In this document: one piece after another, positions 26,840 to 39,670 of the stretch
Layout of the letters: each line of letters starts with the position of its first letter
How positions within the stretch are numbered: position 1 is the stretch's first letter
IMG/VR virus record: IMGVR_UViG_3300021424_000043
Coordinates: 1 to 54,468 of that record
Reading direction: 5' to 3' (one strand)
Source: a virus
DNA length: 54,468 nucleotides
Notes under the pieces: model-generated
Database searches by the model: none
The model's input: only the letters and a program-made list of their open reading frames with translations
What the model was told of the DNA's origin: nothing
Translations under genes and position numbers: made by a program

Positions 26840-27151
26840 TCAGCCTACAATCATCTGAATTGCTTCGACACCCGTAGCGCCCAGTATTGCTGCTGCGCCC
26901 ATTAGCATCCATTTTATCTTTTCAATGCCTGATACCTTGTCTGCTAATTCTTCATGTGCTTTATTTTGGCTGTCTTGAAACTCTTTTAAGAAATCTCTCG
27001 TTTCAGCCATGTTACGATCTAAACATTCGTGTAAATCTTTAACATCAATTTTCAATTCATCAACCTTATCATGTAGATTGCGAACTTCTAATTGCAATAC
27101 TGCCACATCGGTAACAGTTTGTTCAAAACGCTTTCTTACTGTTGTTGGCAT
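26840..27151 (-). CDS. Coiled-coil protein with one C-terminal membrane segment (103 aa)
   Basis: Residues 15-75 form heptad-rich coiled coil (LQLEVRNLHDKVDELKIDV). A hydrophobic helix of about 20 residues (81-102, WMLMGAAAILGATG) ends the protein. This architecture recalls XhlA-type hemolysin/holin-accessory proteins and some phage tail proteins. A lysis role is possible but unproven. It follows the 335-aa structural gene by 13 nt with an AGGAAG ribosome site. Confidence 0.6.
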   Translation of the reverse strand: MPTTVRKRFEQTVTDVAVLQLEVRNLHDKVDELKIDVKDLHECLDRNMAETRDFLKEFQDSQNKAHEELADKVSGIEKIKWMLMGAAAILGATGVEAIQMIVG

Positions 27152-27164
27152 TTTTTACTTCCTA

Positions 27165-28172
27165 TCAAGCCTTATTAATACTTACTAATGGATAAGGCAT
27201 ACCATTATCAGCGTTAGCCACAGCAGCAGTATTGAATGTACCGAATGCTGGTGAACTATTGTTAATATTTGCTGCATCATTTGGCAATGCTGTCTCGCCA
27301 GAAGTTGCTGTAAATATTTCAAGAGTATGATCACTTAGGCTTTGTACTAGAGTAGTGTCTGCGTTAGCATATGTTGCAATGATTGACATAGTGTTTGGTA
27401 ACAACGCTGTGTTTGCTAGGTTCGCTGTATAGCACGCACCTACTAATCCAGATGTTGATCCTTTTACCAAATACTTCTGTTTGCCTTTTTGACGCACGAT
27501 GAATCCCGCTTCATTGTCAGCATATGCAAAACTTCCGCCTGATACAGCGACCGCCGCATTAGCGGTTAATTCAAGCTCGTCAGCAGCAGTAATACTATCT
27601 ACATAGCCAATCAAATCTCCATCACTATTGGCTAATACTGAACCTGCTGATAGTTGAGTATCAAATACAGTGCTACTGCCTGTTACAGTAGTGCTATTTG
27701 TAGCTGCTGTTAAAGTCCCTGTACCTGACTGGCCAACTGCAACGCGACATAGAACTTGATTACCAAATATTGCAGTATTACCCCCAACTACACCAAATGT
27801 TGCTGTGTTAGTTGCTGGATACCCTTCGCCGCTGATTGGATTGTTGAAATATGCATCAACAACGCCAACTGTTAGGGCTACAGATTGTGCTGCTGTAGTT
27901 GAAAGATCAACTTTCTCAGAAGTTGGATTTGCAGAAAGTGTAGTTGCAGACACAGTAAATGTACTGTTAGCACCTGCGTTAATTACCTCTAGAATAAAAT
28001 ATGTAGTACCTGCTACTAAACCACCTACGCTGCTTGCTGGAATGAATGGCATGCCTGCAATAATGCCTAGAGTAGTAAAGTTTGCTGAAGTAGTTACGAT
28101 ATCTGTTGCCGCTGCTGTTGCTGTTAATGTAACCACAGCCTGGGCTTTTGCGATTTTTAGTGGACGACCCAT
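27165..28172 (-). CDS. Putative virion structural/decoration protein (335 aa)
   Basis: Ala/Thr/Ser/Gly-rich beta-type protein without enzyme motifs. It opens MGRPLKIAKAQ and then has Ig-like or small beta-sandwich repeats (LVAGTTYFILEV, GQSGTGTLTAATNSTTVTG). A basic loop, VRQKGKQKYLVKG, follows. Proteins of this type in T4-like marine phages are virion components. A late core 82 nt upstream and an AGGAG ribosome site at the end of a highly structured leader suggest regulated, abundant late expression. Confidence 0.65.
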   Translation of the reverse strand: MGRPLKIAKAQAVVTLTATAAATDIVTTSANFTTLGIIAGMPFIPASSVGGLVAGTTYFILEVINAGANSTFTVSATTLSANPTSEKVDLSTTAAQSVALTVGVVDAYFNNPISGEGYPATNTATFGVVGGNTAIFGNQVLCRVAVGQSGTGTLTAATNSTTVTGSSTVFDTQLSAGSVLANSDGDLIGYVDSITAADELELTANAAVAVSGGSFAYADNEAGFIVRQKGKQKYLVKGSTSGLVGACYTANLANTALLPNTMSIIATYANADTTLVQSLSDHTLEIFTATSGETALPNDAANINNSSPAFGTFNTAAVANADNGMPYPLVSINKA

Positions 28173-28189
28173 TGTTTTTCTCCTATAAT

Positions 28190-28247
28190 TTCGGGTTCTA
28201 GCCGATACGCGGCGGGAACCGCATAAGTCAATACAACAACGTATTGA
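28190..28247 (-). promoter_or_regulatory. Structured 5' leader with consecutive hairpins
   Basis: Between the late core and the ATG at 28172: a 7-bp perfect hairpin TCAATAC/GTATTGA (28228-28247), a GCGG/CCGC pair (28209-28222) and a TCGG/CCGA pair (about 28190-28205), followed by AGGAG. Confidence 0.55.
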
Positions 28248-28254
28248 ACAGTAT

Positions 28255-28262
28255 TATTTATC
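28255..28262 (-). promoter_or_regulatory. T4-type late promoter core for 27165-28172
   Basis: GATAAATA on the minus strand, 82 nt before the ATG. The predicted leader is about 76 nt. Confidence 0.7.
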
Positions 28263-28287
28263 AAAAAAGTAGATTTTTTTACGCTAC
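28263..28287 (-). terminator. Weak terminator after the 89-aa gene
   Basis: The minus-strand AGTAG...CTACT stem with an A-rich loop is followed by TTTTTT. It lies just upstream of the next late core. Confidence 0.5.
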
Positions 28288-28289
28288 TA

Positions 28290-28559
28290 TTATTCGCCGA
28301 TAGCTGCGCCAAGTTCTGTGACTGAAAATATACCAGTACCGCTTACACTGATATAAGCAATCTTATTTCCTTCACCTACAATAAAACTATTGTTTACAGT
28401 ATTTGCTGGAATTATTTCACAACCAGTTAAATTTGCTGTTGGATTACTACCTACTGCAACCGCGACTGCACTAGTAGTAGTTGATATACGTACCTTATCA
28501 GTGCCTGAGGCTGATGTTTGTTGACTTGTTCCGCTGGGTGTGTAAATTACTGCTGCCAT
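28290..28559 (-). CDS. Small beta-rich virion protein (89 aa)
   Basis: Short Thr/Ser/Ala-rich protein (VIYTPSGTSQQTSASGTDKV) with a compact beta-sandwich look, similar to small capsid decoration or fibre-associated proteins of marine phages; no motif confirms this. The ATG at 28559 lies 5 nt after a GATAAATA core and has no Shine-Dalgarno, so a leaderless late message is predicted. It follows the giant fibre gene by 13 nt and has a weak terminator behind it. Confidence 0.6.
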   Translation of the reverse strand: MAAVIYTPSGTSQQTSASGTDKVRISTTTSAVAVAVGSNPTANLTGCEIIPANTVNNSFIVGEGNKIAYISVSGTGIFSVTELGAAIGE

Positions 28560-28564
28560 AATAT

Positions 28565-28572
28565 TATTTATC
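28565..28572 (-). promoter_or_regulatory. Late promoter core at leaderless spacing (89-aa gene)
   Basis: GATAAATA on the minus strand ends 5 nt before the ATG at 28559, the exact T4-late spacing for a start at the A of ATG. Confidence 0.6.
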
Positions 28573-34194
<5,622 letters not shown>

Positions 34195-34195
34195 C

Positions 34196-34203
34196 TATTT
34201 ATG
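34196..34203 (-). promoter_or_regulatory. T4-type late promoter core for the giant fibre
   Basis: CATAAATA on the minus strand, 28 nt before the chosen ATG at 34167. Confidence 0.6.
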
Positions 34204-34212
34204 CTATTGGGA

Positions 34213-34905
34213 CTAATGAACGAAACTTGAATAATACTGTTCTAGTCGTTTAAACCAACATTCTGTCCATTGATCGAACTCAATGCCTTCTATAATAAAC
34301 TCTTGATATTGATTATCAGCACTACACATAAAGATAACACCCTTACGTATTTTAGTGCCATAGACTTCATTATGCGCATTTGCATAGGCTGCTAACTGTA
34401 TAAAATAATCTTCAATCCATTCGCGCTTTTTCGGCTTATTAGTTTGTTTGTGATCCATAATAGCATCACTATTTTGATGTACCCCTACAAGATCAGTAGT
34501 TCCTGCATAGACTTCAGGATAATATAAACTTACTTCTGTACCCCAATATTCCTGACATTTGCATAGTCCTTTTTCTATTATAGTTTTAGCCATATTATGG
34601 CTTTGTATACTATAAGGATTAGTGCCTGGATTGCCCGCTTCTCCAGTCTTTATATGATTCTCTAACCATTTATGCATACGTGTGCCACGACCAGCAGCCT
34701 CAGTAGTAATCTGTTTAGCTTTTTCTTCGCCTACACGTTTACGCCATTCTTGTAATGCTTTTTTCTTTTCCTCTGGCTTAGTAGCATCTAGTATTGTGGT
34801 GACACTGGGTACTGCAAATCCGTCTGGGGTCACATATTTCCTTGACCCATCTATAGTTTGCTTTTTTAATTCAGCATAAGGATATTTTGTTGGGATATAT
34901 ATCAA
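34213..34905 (-). CDS. PD-(D/E)XK exonuclease (MGME1/RecB-like)
   Basis: 230 residues. Motifs in order: GTRMH (74-78), E124 in GTEVSLYY, GTTDLVG (135-141, D138), IMDHKQ (149-154, D151/K153) and QLAAYANA (170-177). This is the core of the RecB-type nuclease superfamily closest to mitochondrial MGME1 and cyanophage nucleases. It would degrade single-stranded or flapped DNA during replication, repair or host DNA breakdown. It starts with TTG at 34905, overlapping the TGA of the Fe-S carrier gene, so the two are co-translated. Confidence 0.9.
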   Translation of the reverse strand: MIYIPTKYPYAELKKQTIDGSRKYVTPDGFAVPSVTTILDATKPEEKKKALQEWRKRVGEEKAKQITTEAAGRGTRMHKWLENHIKTGEAGNPGTNPYSIQSHNMAKTIIEKGLCKCQEYWGTEVSLYYPEVYAGTTDLVGVHQNSDAIMDHKQTNKPKKREWIEDYFIQLAAYANAHNEVYGTKIRKGVIFMCSADNQYQEFIIEGIEFDQWTECWFKRLEQYYSSFVH

Positions 34906-35222
34906 ACAGTAAAACTCTCGCCGCAGCCGCAGCGTCCACTTTCATTAGGATTAATAAATTCAAATTTTTCATTTAATCCCTGTCTAATATAATCAACTGT
35001 CATACCTTCAAGATGCTTATATGCATCTTTTGTGACCCAAACATAAACATCATCATGTATGCTTAAAAAATCTTCTGATTTCCATTCATCAGCAAATTCA
35101 ATTTTATAGGCATAACCACTGCATCCTGTTTTAGTTATACCCAATCTTATTCCTAATCCTTTGCCGCGATCTTTTAATTGTTCTTTAAATCTAGTTTTAG
35201 CATTACTGGTTAATGTTATCAT
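34902..35222 (-). CDS. A-type iron-sulfur cluster carrier (IscA/SufA/HesB family)
   Basis: 106 residues, the usual length. The three family cysteines are present: C34 in KTGCSGYAY and C98/C100 in GRCGCGESF. These proteins bind and transfer [2Fe-2S]/[4Fe-4S] clusters. It is coupled to the PD-(D/E)XK nuclease, and some nucleases of that superfamily carry Fe-S clusters, though I see no such cysteine cluster in this nuclease. A TTGACT/TATAAT promoter places the start site at or within a base of the ATG, so the mRNA is probably leaderless and early. Confidence 0.95.
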   Translation of the reverse strand: MITLTSNAKTRFKEQLKDRGKGLGIRLGITKTGCSGYAYKIEFADEWKSEDFLSIHDDVYVWVTKDAYKHLEGMTVDYIRQGLNEKFEFINPNESGRCGCGESFTV

Positions 35223-35228
35223 ATCTAT

Positions 35229-35256
35229 ATTATAATATAAAGCAACCTAAAGTCAA
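35229..35256 (-). promoter_or_regulatory. Sigma70-type promoter at leaderless spacing (Fe-S carrier gene)
   Basis: TTGACT (35251-35256), 16-bp spacer, TATAAT (35229-35234), then 6 nt to the ATG at 35222. Confidence 0.75.
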
Positions 35257-35264
35257 GTAATAGA

Positions 35265-35624
35265 TTATTTGTTTAGTGCTTTTTTAGCCATTTTACTTAC
35301 TGTGTCTTTACTACTTTCGCTTGACTGAGGTTCAGGAGGTGGTTGCTCTTTATTTCCTCTAAACACTACCTCACCATTTTGAATATTTAATATACTTTTC
35401 TTAAATGGGTTTTTATCACTAGAAACCATTTTTAAAACATCTTTTTCAGTAAGTGTATAGTTTGAATCGCTTTGCTGTAAATAATTATTAATCCATTTAG
35501 TAAGTTGATATAATGACCAATTAGATTTTAGTTGTTGTTGATTACGCAAATCTTCAAGACGGCCAGCTGCAACTAAAATCGCATTAACCTCATCATTTTG
35601 ATTTTCAAACTCAAAGAGATACAT
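35265..35624 (-). CDS. Unknown protein (119 aa)
   Basis: The N-terminal two thirds look folded (NAILVAAGRLEDLR, WSLYQLTKWINNYLQQ, YTLTEKDVLKMV). The C-terminal tail is disordered and Pro/Ser/Lys-rich. No family is recognised. Only 3 nt separate it from the upstream 222-aa gene and it has no promoter of its own, so it is part of the late unit 35265-36296. A virion or assembly role is inferred from context. Confidence 0.6.
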   Translation of the reverse strand: MYLFEFENQNDEVNAILVAAGRLEDLRNQQQLKSNWSLYQLTKWINNYLQQSDSNYTLTEKDVLKMVSSDKNPFKKSILNIQNGEVVFRGNKEQPPPEPQSSESSKDTVSKMAKKALNK

Positions 35625-35627
35625 TTA

Positions 35628-36296
35628 TTATCTCTTTGCGCGGCCAACTGCTCCAACTGGTTCTTCTGGTTCTTCAACTGGGGCTTTATCAGGTGCTGCT
35701 GGTTCAGTAGTAGCAACTACATCTGTAACTGCCATTTCTTCGCCGCCGCTTGCAGGCGTAAATTCGCCATCTGTTTGTTGTCCTGTTAAAGCATTTAATG
35801 CTTCATTTAATGTTGAGCGTGTTTGGCTTAATGTTTGATTTAGTTGTGTCAAAGCACTGCTTGCTGCTTGGTTGTATGTGTTTGCTTCATTTACTCCAAC
35901 TTCGCTTTGCATACTGTCAACTAATGCTGGTAATTCTTTAACCAACATATCGTTACATTGTTCTACCATTTTTTGAACTTTATCAACTATTTCTTGAGCC
36001 GCAAGTGTCACAGTTGCCTGTTCTACTGCTTGATTTTCTATAATTATTGAAGAATTAGAAAATGTTTTATAATGCTGTGTTAGGGCTTCAGCAATCATTA
36101 ATGCCTTTAGATAGGATGAATTGTTATGTGAATCATATGAAGCCTTCTTTTTAGTTTCTTCAATAACATTCATAAATTGAACTAGCATTTTTCTAGTTTG
36201 TATTTTATTAAACTTGCTTACATCTAAGTCATAGTTAAAGTTATTTTTTAGTGCTGATACGGCAACGTCCGTATTATCAAAATGTTCTAGTTTCAT
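35628..36296 (-). CDS. Probable virion/assembly protein, helical (222 aa)
   Basis: Helix-rich protein: KMLVQFMNVIEETKKKASYD, NSSYLKALMIAEALTQHY, then a long coiled-coil-like region (LTQLNQTLSQTRSTLNEALN) and an acidic, Pro-rich tail. It resembles core/scaffold-type proteins of T4-like marine phages, but I cannot name a T4 equivalent. An in-frame TTG at 36329 lies upstream of the GATAAATA core, so I start at the ATG at 36296, which has AGGATG 8 nt before it and the core 19 nt upstream. Confidence 0.6.
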   Translation of the reverse strand: MKLEHFDNTDVAVSALKNNFNYDLDVSKFNKIQTRKMLVQFMNVIEETKKKASYDSHNNSSYLKALMIAEALTQHYKTFSNSSIIIENQAVEQATVTLAAQEIVDKVQKMVEQCNDMLVKELPALVDSMQSEVGVNEANTYNQAASSALTQLNQTLSQTRSTLNEALNALTGQQTDGEFTPASGGEEMAVTDVVATTEPAAPDKAPVEEPEEPVGAVGRAKR

Positions 36297-36315
36297 GGTA
36301 TTACATCCTATAGTG

Positions 36316-36323
36316 TATTTATC
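36316..36323 (-). promoter_or_regulatory. T4-type late promoter core for 35628-36296
   Basis: GATAAATA on the minus strand, 19 nt before the ATG and followed by the AGGA ribosome site. Confidence 0.65.
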
Positions 36324-36340
36324 ATCCAAATAAAAAATTA

Positions 36341-36784
36341 TTAATGAGTTGTGTATTCTTTAAATGTCTTGTTCTGCCAATATTTACTATATTCAACGTA
36401 AAGATTCATGGCTTTTTGTGCAGTTTTACGTCTAATTTTATCTTCAGATAGTTTGGCTAAATGCACATATCTATTCTCAATATTTCTATCAACAAGTCGT
36501 TTATGATTAGTAATAGTAGCACTTAAACTATCCAATGTTTCATCTAGTTCTACGATTTTATTTAAATCTTTATGCTTATTATTTTTATGAAATACACACC
36601 AAGTCACTGCATATTTAAGTTGTCCAAACTTTATAATGATAGTCGGATCTTTTATCCATTGTACAGTATATAGTCCTTTGGAGTCTTTCGTTATTTGATA
36701 TTGTCCAAAAAGGTGGTAACTGCCATCATCTTGTTTAAGGACTAGTAAGTCTTTAATCTTTTTTGATAAATCAATATGATTCAT
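36341..36784 (-). CDS. Unknown protein (147 aa)
   Basis: The beta-rich N-terminal half (YHLFGQYQITKDSKGLYTVQ, FGQLKYAVTWCVFH) is followed by a helical half (LDSLSATITNHKRLVDRN, KTAQKAMNLYVEYSKYWQ). No motif is recognised. The late-type core TTAAATA ends 5 nt before the ATG and there is no Shine-Dalgarno, so a leaderless late message is predicted. It lies 1 nt after the 139-aa gene in a run of small late genes. Confidence 0.6.
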   Translation of the reverse strand: MNHIDLSKKIKDLLVLKQDDGSYHLFGQYQITKDSKGLYTVQWIKDPTIIIKFGQLKYAVTWCVFHKNNKHKDLNKIVELDETLDSLSATITNHKRLVDRNIENRYVHLAKLSEDKIRRKTAQKAMNLYVEYSKYWQNKTFKEYTTH

Positions 36785-36785
36785 A

Positions 36786-37205
36786 TTAATATTTAATAAA
36801 ATGTATATTTTTTATAGGTTTTTCTATGCTTAAGTAAGGTTTTAATCTTAAATCTTCTGTACCACATATAAGCATAGGCACAGTTTTTACATCCTCCTTA
36901 AGATATGCTAATTCATCGTTGCCATCACTAAACACTGCGATACTACGTATCTCAAAATCAAACATCCAACAACTTGTAACATCCATATCAAAATAATTTA
37001 CTGAAATATCAATATATTTCGGCACAGATATATTTTCAGGCTGACTACGCAAAGATATAGATTGTATTATAGTATCAAAGTTTATTTGTGTGTTACGTTT
37101 ATGAACCCAGTCTTTATAATCTATACCCTCAGGCGGTTTAGCCCTATTAGGAATTCCAGTCTGCGTAATATCAAACAGTGTATAACAAGCAATTTTATCG
37201 CTCAT
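36786..37205 (-). CDS. Unknown late protein (139 aa)
   Basis: No recognised family. It looks like a compact alpha/beta protein (MSDKIACYTLFDITQTGI, YIDISVNYFDMDV, WMFDFEIRSIAVFSDG, TVPMLICGTEDL). The GTAAATA core ends 4 nt before the ATG with GAGG between, directly after the terminator of the 122-aa gene. It is therefore an independent late unit shared with the 147-aa gene. Confidence 0.65.
   Translation of the reverse strand: MSDKIACYTLFDITQTGIPNRAKPPEGIDYKDWVHKRNTQINFDTIIQSISLRSQPENISVPKYIDISVNYFDMDVTSCWMFDFEIRSIAVFSDGNDELAYLKEDVKTVPMLICGTEDLRLKPYLSIEKPIKNIHFIKY
36790..36796 (-). promoter_or_regulatory. Late-promoter-like core at leaderless spacing (147-aa gene)
   Basis: TTAAATA on the minus strand ends 5 nt before the ATG at 36784. 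Confidence 0.4.
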
Positions 37206-37209
37206 CCTC

Positions 37210-37216
37210 TATTTAC
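37210..37216 (-). promoter_or_regulatory. Late-promoter-like core at leaderless spacing (139-aa gene)
   Basis: GTAAATA on the minus strand ends 4 nt before the ATG at 37205. It follows a strong terminator. Confidence 0.45.
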
Positions 37217-37221
37217 AAACA

Positions 37222-37253
37222 TAAAAAAGCCCGGGAATTTTAGTTCCCGGGCT
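37222..37253 (-). terminator. Rho-independent terminator after the 122-aa gene
   Basis: A 10-bp perfect stem AGCCCGGGAA/TTCCCGGGCT with a 6-nt loop is followed on the minus strand by TTTTTAT. Confidence 0.9.
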
Positions 37254-37279
37254 CTATGTCGCATAACTTTAACTAATTA

Positions 37280-37648
37280 TTAGTTAGTGAAAGTTGCTGA
37301 GGCTGCTACTGTTACTGCTGCTGGGGCAACTGCGTCTACTGCTGTTTTTAGAGTAGCTGCTGTATATGCTCCAGTTGGATACAATGCTAGTGCGATTGTG
37401 TCGTTAGCTGCATCAGTATATTCATAAATCATAACTGTTGAAATCTGTTGAACAGTTTGCATGATTGTGTTTACTTCTGTACCAGTCAATGCGCCGTCTG
37501 CTGTGATTGTGAAAAAATCAAGCTTTGGGCCTTGTGGCTGTACAGTAAGTGCTGAACTGACTGCGTTTACACCTGAATTTGTGTATGAGTTTGCATCTAA
37601 GTGAAATACTGGTTTTAAGTCGCCAGAGACTCTAGTGAATTGTGCCAT
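37280..37648 (-). CDS. Small virion structural/decoration-like protein (122 aa)
   Basis: Ala/Thr/Val-rich protein (FTRVSGDLKPVFHLDANS, LDFFTITADGALTGTEVN, TVMIYEYTDAANDTIALALY) with no enzyme motif; the composition is that of small phage decoration proteins. It is an isolated cistron: a late-type CTAAATA core 44 nt upstream, a leader with a GACCT/AGGTC hairpin and a GGAGAT ribosome site, and a strong terminator behind it. That arrangement suggests high, autonomous late expression. Confidence 0.65.
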   Translation of the reverse strand: MAQFTRVSGDLKPVFHLDANSYTNSGVNAVSSALTVQPQGPKLDFFTITADGALTGTEVNTIMQTVQQISTVMIYEYTDAANDTIALALYPTGAYTAATLKTAVDAVAPAAVTVAASATFTN

Positions 37649-37692
37649 TTTTTAAATCTCCATGTTGTTTGACCTTCAAAGAGGTCTACTAT

Positions 37693-37699
37693 TATTTAG
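37693..37699 (-). promoter_or_regulatory. Late-promoter-like core for the 122-aa gene
   Basis: CTAAATA on the minus strand, 44 nt before the ATG, preceded by the same GGA/GA sequence context as the gp19 core. Confidence 0.5.
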
Positions 37700-37740
37700 T
37701 CCATTTACTAAAATACATGGATTTGGACAGACTTTTTAAC

Positions 37741-37989
37741 TTATTCTTGTGTACCTAAAGCCTGTCTTATTTGTGCTTTTTGTTGCTGTGGTAGATTTTT
37801 AACAATATTAATAAGTTTGTCAACTTTCTGTATACGTGGTGTTTGAGAGGTAACTGCTGGACTTGTAGACGCAGAAGGTTGAGTTGAAGTTTTTGCTGCT
37901 GTTTTCTTTAAACCAGCTGCTGTTTTTAGTGAGGTTGGACTTACTTCATCCAACTCTTTACTTTCATTAATAATTTCATGCATTCTCAT
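37741..37989 (-). CDS. Small unknown protein (82 aa)
   Basis: It starts MRMHEIINESKELDE, an opening seen in many small T4-like phage proteins. An Ala/Thr/Ser-rich linker and a C-terminal helical motif (VDKLINIVKNLPQQQKAQIR) follow. No function is recognised. The GATAAATA core ends 5 nt before the ATG, with no ribosome site, so a leaderless late mRNA is predicted. Confidence 0.6.
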   Translation of the reverse strand: MRMHEIINESKELDEVSPTSLKTAAGLKKTAAKTSTQPSASTSPAVTSQTPRIQKVDKLINIVKNLPQQQKAQIRQALGTQE

Positions 37990-37993
37990 ATTA

Positions 37994-38245
37994 TTATTTA
38001 TCTATTTGTTTGTTTTTTTTAACAGATTTTGCGAATCGACTAGGCTCTCTATTTTTAATAGAACTTAGTAACTTCTTTTCAAATAATTCTGCTGTTTCGG
38101 TATTATAGTGGCGCTCCATTAATTTAATTAAATTAATAGCACTAGTAATAATATTAGTGCCGCGACTTTCGACAATATGTGGAATATCACGGTTTAAAGA
38201 TATGGAGTCTAATTCCTCTAAGAGGCTTTTAGTTCTTTTTTGCAT
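37994..38245 (-). CDS. Small unknown protein (83 aa)
   Basis: Basic helical protein (NIITSAINLIKLMERHYNTE, LFEKKLLSSIKNREPSRFAK). The family is unknown. It lies directly downstream of the gp41 helicase. The promoter core GATAAATA is 16 nt upstream with an AAAGG ribosome site, and both sit inside a 12-bp inverted repeat that also covers the helicase stop codon. It is a separate late unit with the 82-aa gene. Confidence 0.65.
   Translation of the reverse strand: MQKRTKSLLEELDSISLNRDIPHIVESRGTNIITSAINLIKLMERHYNTETAELFEKKLLSSIKNREPSRFAKSVKKNKQIDK
37995..38002 (-). promoter_or_regulatory. Late promoter core at leaderless spacing (82-aa gene)
   Basis: GATAAATA on the minus strand ends 5 nt before the ATG at 37989. 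Confidence 0.6.
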
Positions 38246-38285
38246 ATAGATACCTTTCTAATATTTATCTTGTAAAGGTGTCTAT
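38246..38285. repeat. Inverted repeat enclosing a late promoter
   Basis: Arms 38246-38257 (ATAGATACCTTT) and 38274-38285 (AAAGGTGTCTAT), one G-T wobble. GATAAATA is in the 16-nt loop. The left arm touches the start codon of the 83-aa gene and the right arm covers the gp41 stop. Confidence 0.75.
38262..38269 (-). promoter_or_regulatory. T4-type late promoter core for 37994-38245
   Basis: GATAAATA on the minus strand, 16 nt before the ATG. Confidence 0.65.
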
Positions 38286-39670
38286 TGTCCTAAATCTCTT
38301 AATAATGACTTTAGTTTAGAAGCCCCTATATTTGCTGATACTTTGCTTGATTCTTCTGATATTGTATTAGCAGTAATCTGTGAGGTGTTCTTAATTTGTG
38401 CTAATAATTCACTACCTGTAGTCTGCGGTTTTGGGTCATTTAGATGATTGTTATCAGTAATACGTAGTGTTTCAACATCAAACGCAAGTTCAATCTTCTG
38501 ACCTACACCCGAACTACTACGTGTTTTCATCAACTGTATCTGATAAAGTCCACGCTCACGCATACTGCGACTTGTAAATATACCAAACACATTATCCGCA
38601 GTATTGATCTTACTGATACCACCTGCTATATGACTATGATCAAATTCGATTTCTTCAACTGCACTACGATTTAACTGACTAGCCGTTACAAACACTACAT
38701 TAAGTTCCTTAGCAAGATTGCGTAGTTCTTCGCTAACATACTTGTCTTTAACAAACAAATCATTGGGACTGACTTTAGCACTTACAGGCATGACTAAATC
38801 TAGATAGTCTACACACAAGAAGTCTACACGCATATCTGTTTGTATCTGTAATTCTTTTACATATGCTCTTATATCGTTGACATTGCTTTGTGCTGGCATA
38901 TATTTGATACGCAGTTGTCCAGACTTTTTAGATACCATCTTTACTTTCATTTCAACATTATCTAGATCCTTAAAGATTTCTCTAGTACTTGTATCTGTCA
39001 TCATACTATCTAATCTCATACTACATAAACCTTCACTCAACTCTAGAGTAATGTATACCCCATTCATACCTTTCTGTACCCAATTTACAGCAAGATTTTG
39101 CATGATCAAACTTTTACCAGAGCCACTACCACCTGCAAAGATTTGTAGTTCACCACGATTGAAACCACCATATAATTTATTATCCAGTGTAGGCCAGCCT
39201 GTGCTATTTTGTCCATTATTACTTTTTAATGCCATGAGTCTTGCACGTGGGTCAGCAAAGTAATCTGTACCCATGTCCTTCTGTAGAGAAATCTGAACAG
39301 CATCTTTGATCAGTTTTTCTACAGGCCCATATTCGCCCTTCTCAAGATAATCTGCGCTCTTAAGAATAGCCCTCTCAAGTTCTTGTCGTTTAGTAAACGA
39401 TTCAAATTCTTCTAGAAACCAATCATAATGCCCTTCATCTAATTCTGGAATAGTTTCTATACTGATTTCTGTAGTAGCCTTGATCTGAATTGGATCTGGC
39501 ATAACATTATATTTTTTAGTATGTTCTATTATGAACTCCGCAACAGGACGTAATCTACGATCAAAGTTAGCACCATTCATAATGTTCATAACACGGGTAT
39601 ACAACTCCGCATTCGTTACCATCATACGTAAAAATAATGTTTGAACTTCTATATTATAATCGTTTATCAA
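38282..39670 (-). CDS. 41: Replicative DNA helicase gp41 (DnaB family)
   Basis: 462 residues (T4 gp41: 475). Walker A GGSGSGKS at 180-187 and Walker B FLCVDYLDL at 284-292. DnaB-like motifs follow: VFVTASQLNRSA, HIAGGISKINTADNVFGI and IQLMKTRSSSGVG. The N-terminal ~130 residues form the helical collar. It unwinds the lagging-strand template 5'-3' with the gp61 primase. The TTG start at 39670 is kept because AGAGGAAG lies just upstream; it overlaps the end of the primase gene. Confidence 0.93.
   Translation of the reverse strand: MINDYNIEVQTLFLRMMVTNAELYTRVMNIMNGANFDRRLRPVAEFIIEHTKKYNVMPDPIQIKATTEISIETIPELDEGHYDWFLEEFESFTKRQELERAILKSADYLEKGEYGPVEKLIKDAVQISLQKDMGTDYFADPRARLMALKSNNGQNSTGWPTLDNKLYGGFNRGELQIFAGGSGSGKSLIMQNLAVNWVQKGMNGVYITLELSEGLCSMRLDSMMTDTSTREIFKDLDNVEMKVKMVSKKSGQLRIKYMPAQSNVNDIRAYVKELQIQTDMRVDFLCVDYLDLVMPVSAKVSPNDLFVKDKYVSEELRNLAKELNVVFVTASQLNRSAVEEIEFDHSHIAGGISKINTADNVFGIFTSRSMRERGLYQIQLMKTRSSSGVGQKIELAFDVETLRITDNNHLNDPKPQTTGSELLAQIKNTSQITANTISEESSKVSANIGASKLKSLLRDLGQ

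Noticed and set aside
35628-36329. TTG start 33 nt upstream of the 222-aa gene
   Set aside because: The extension is translated from the promoter itself; the ATG at 36296 has AGGATG and proper spacing.
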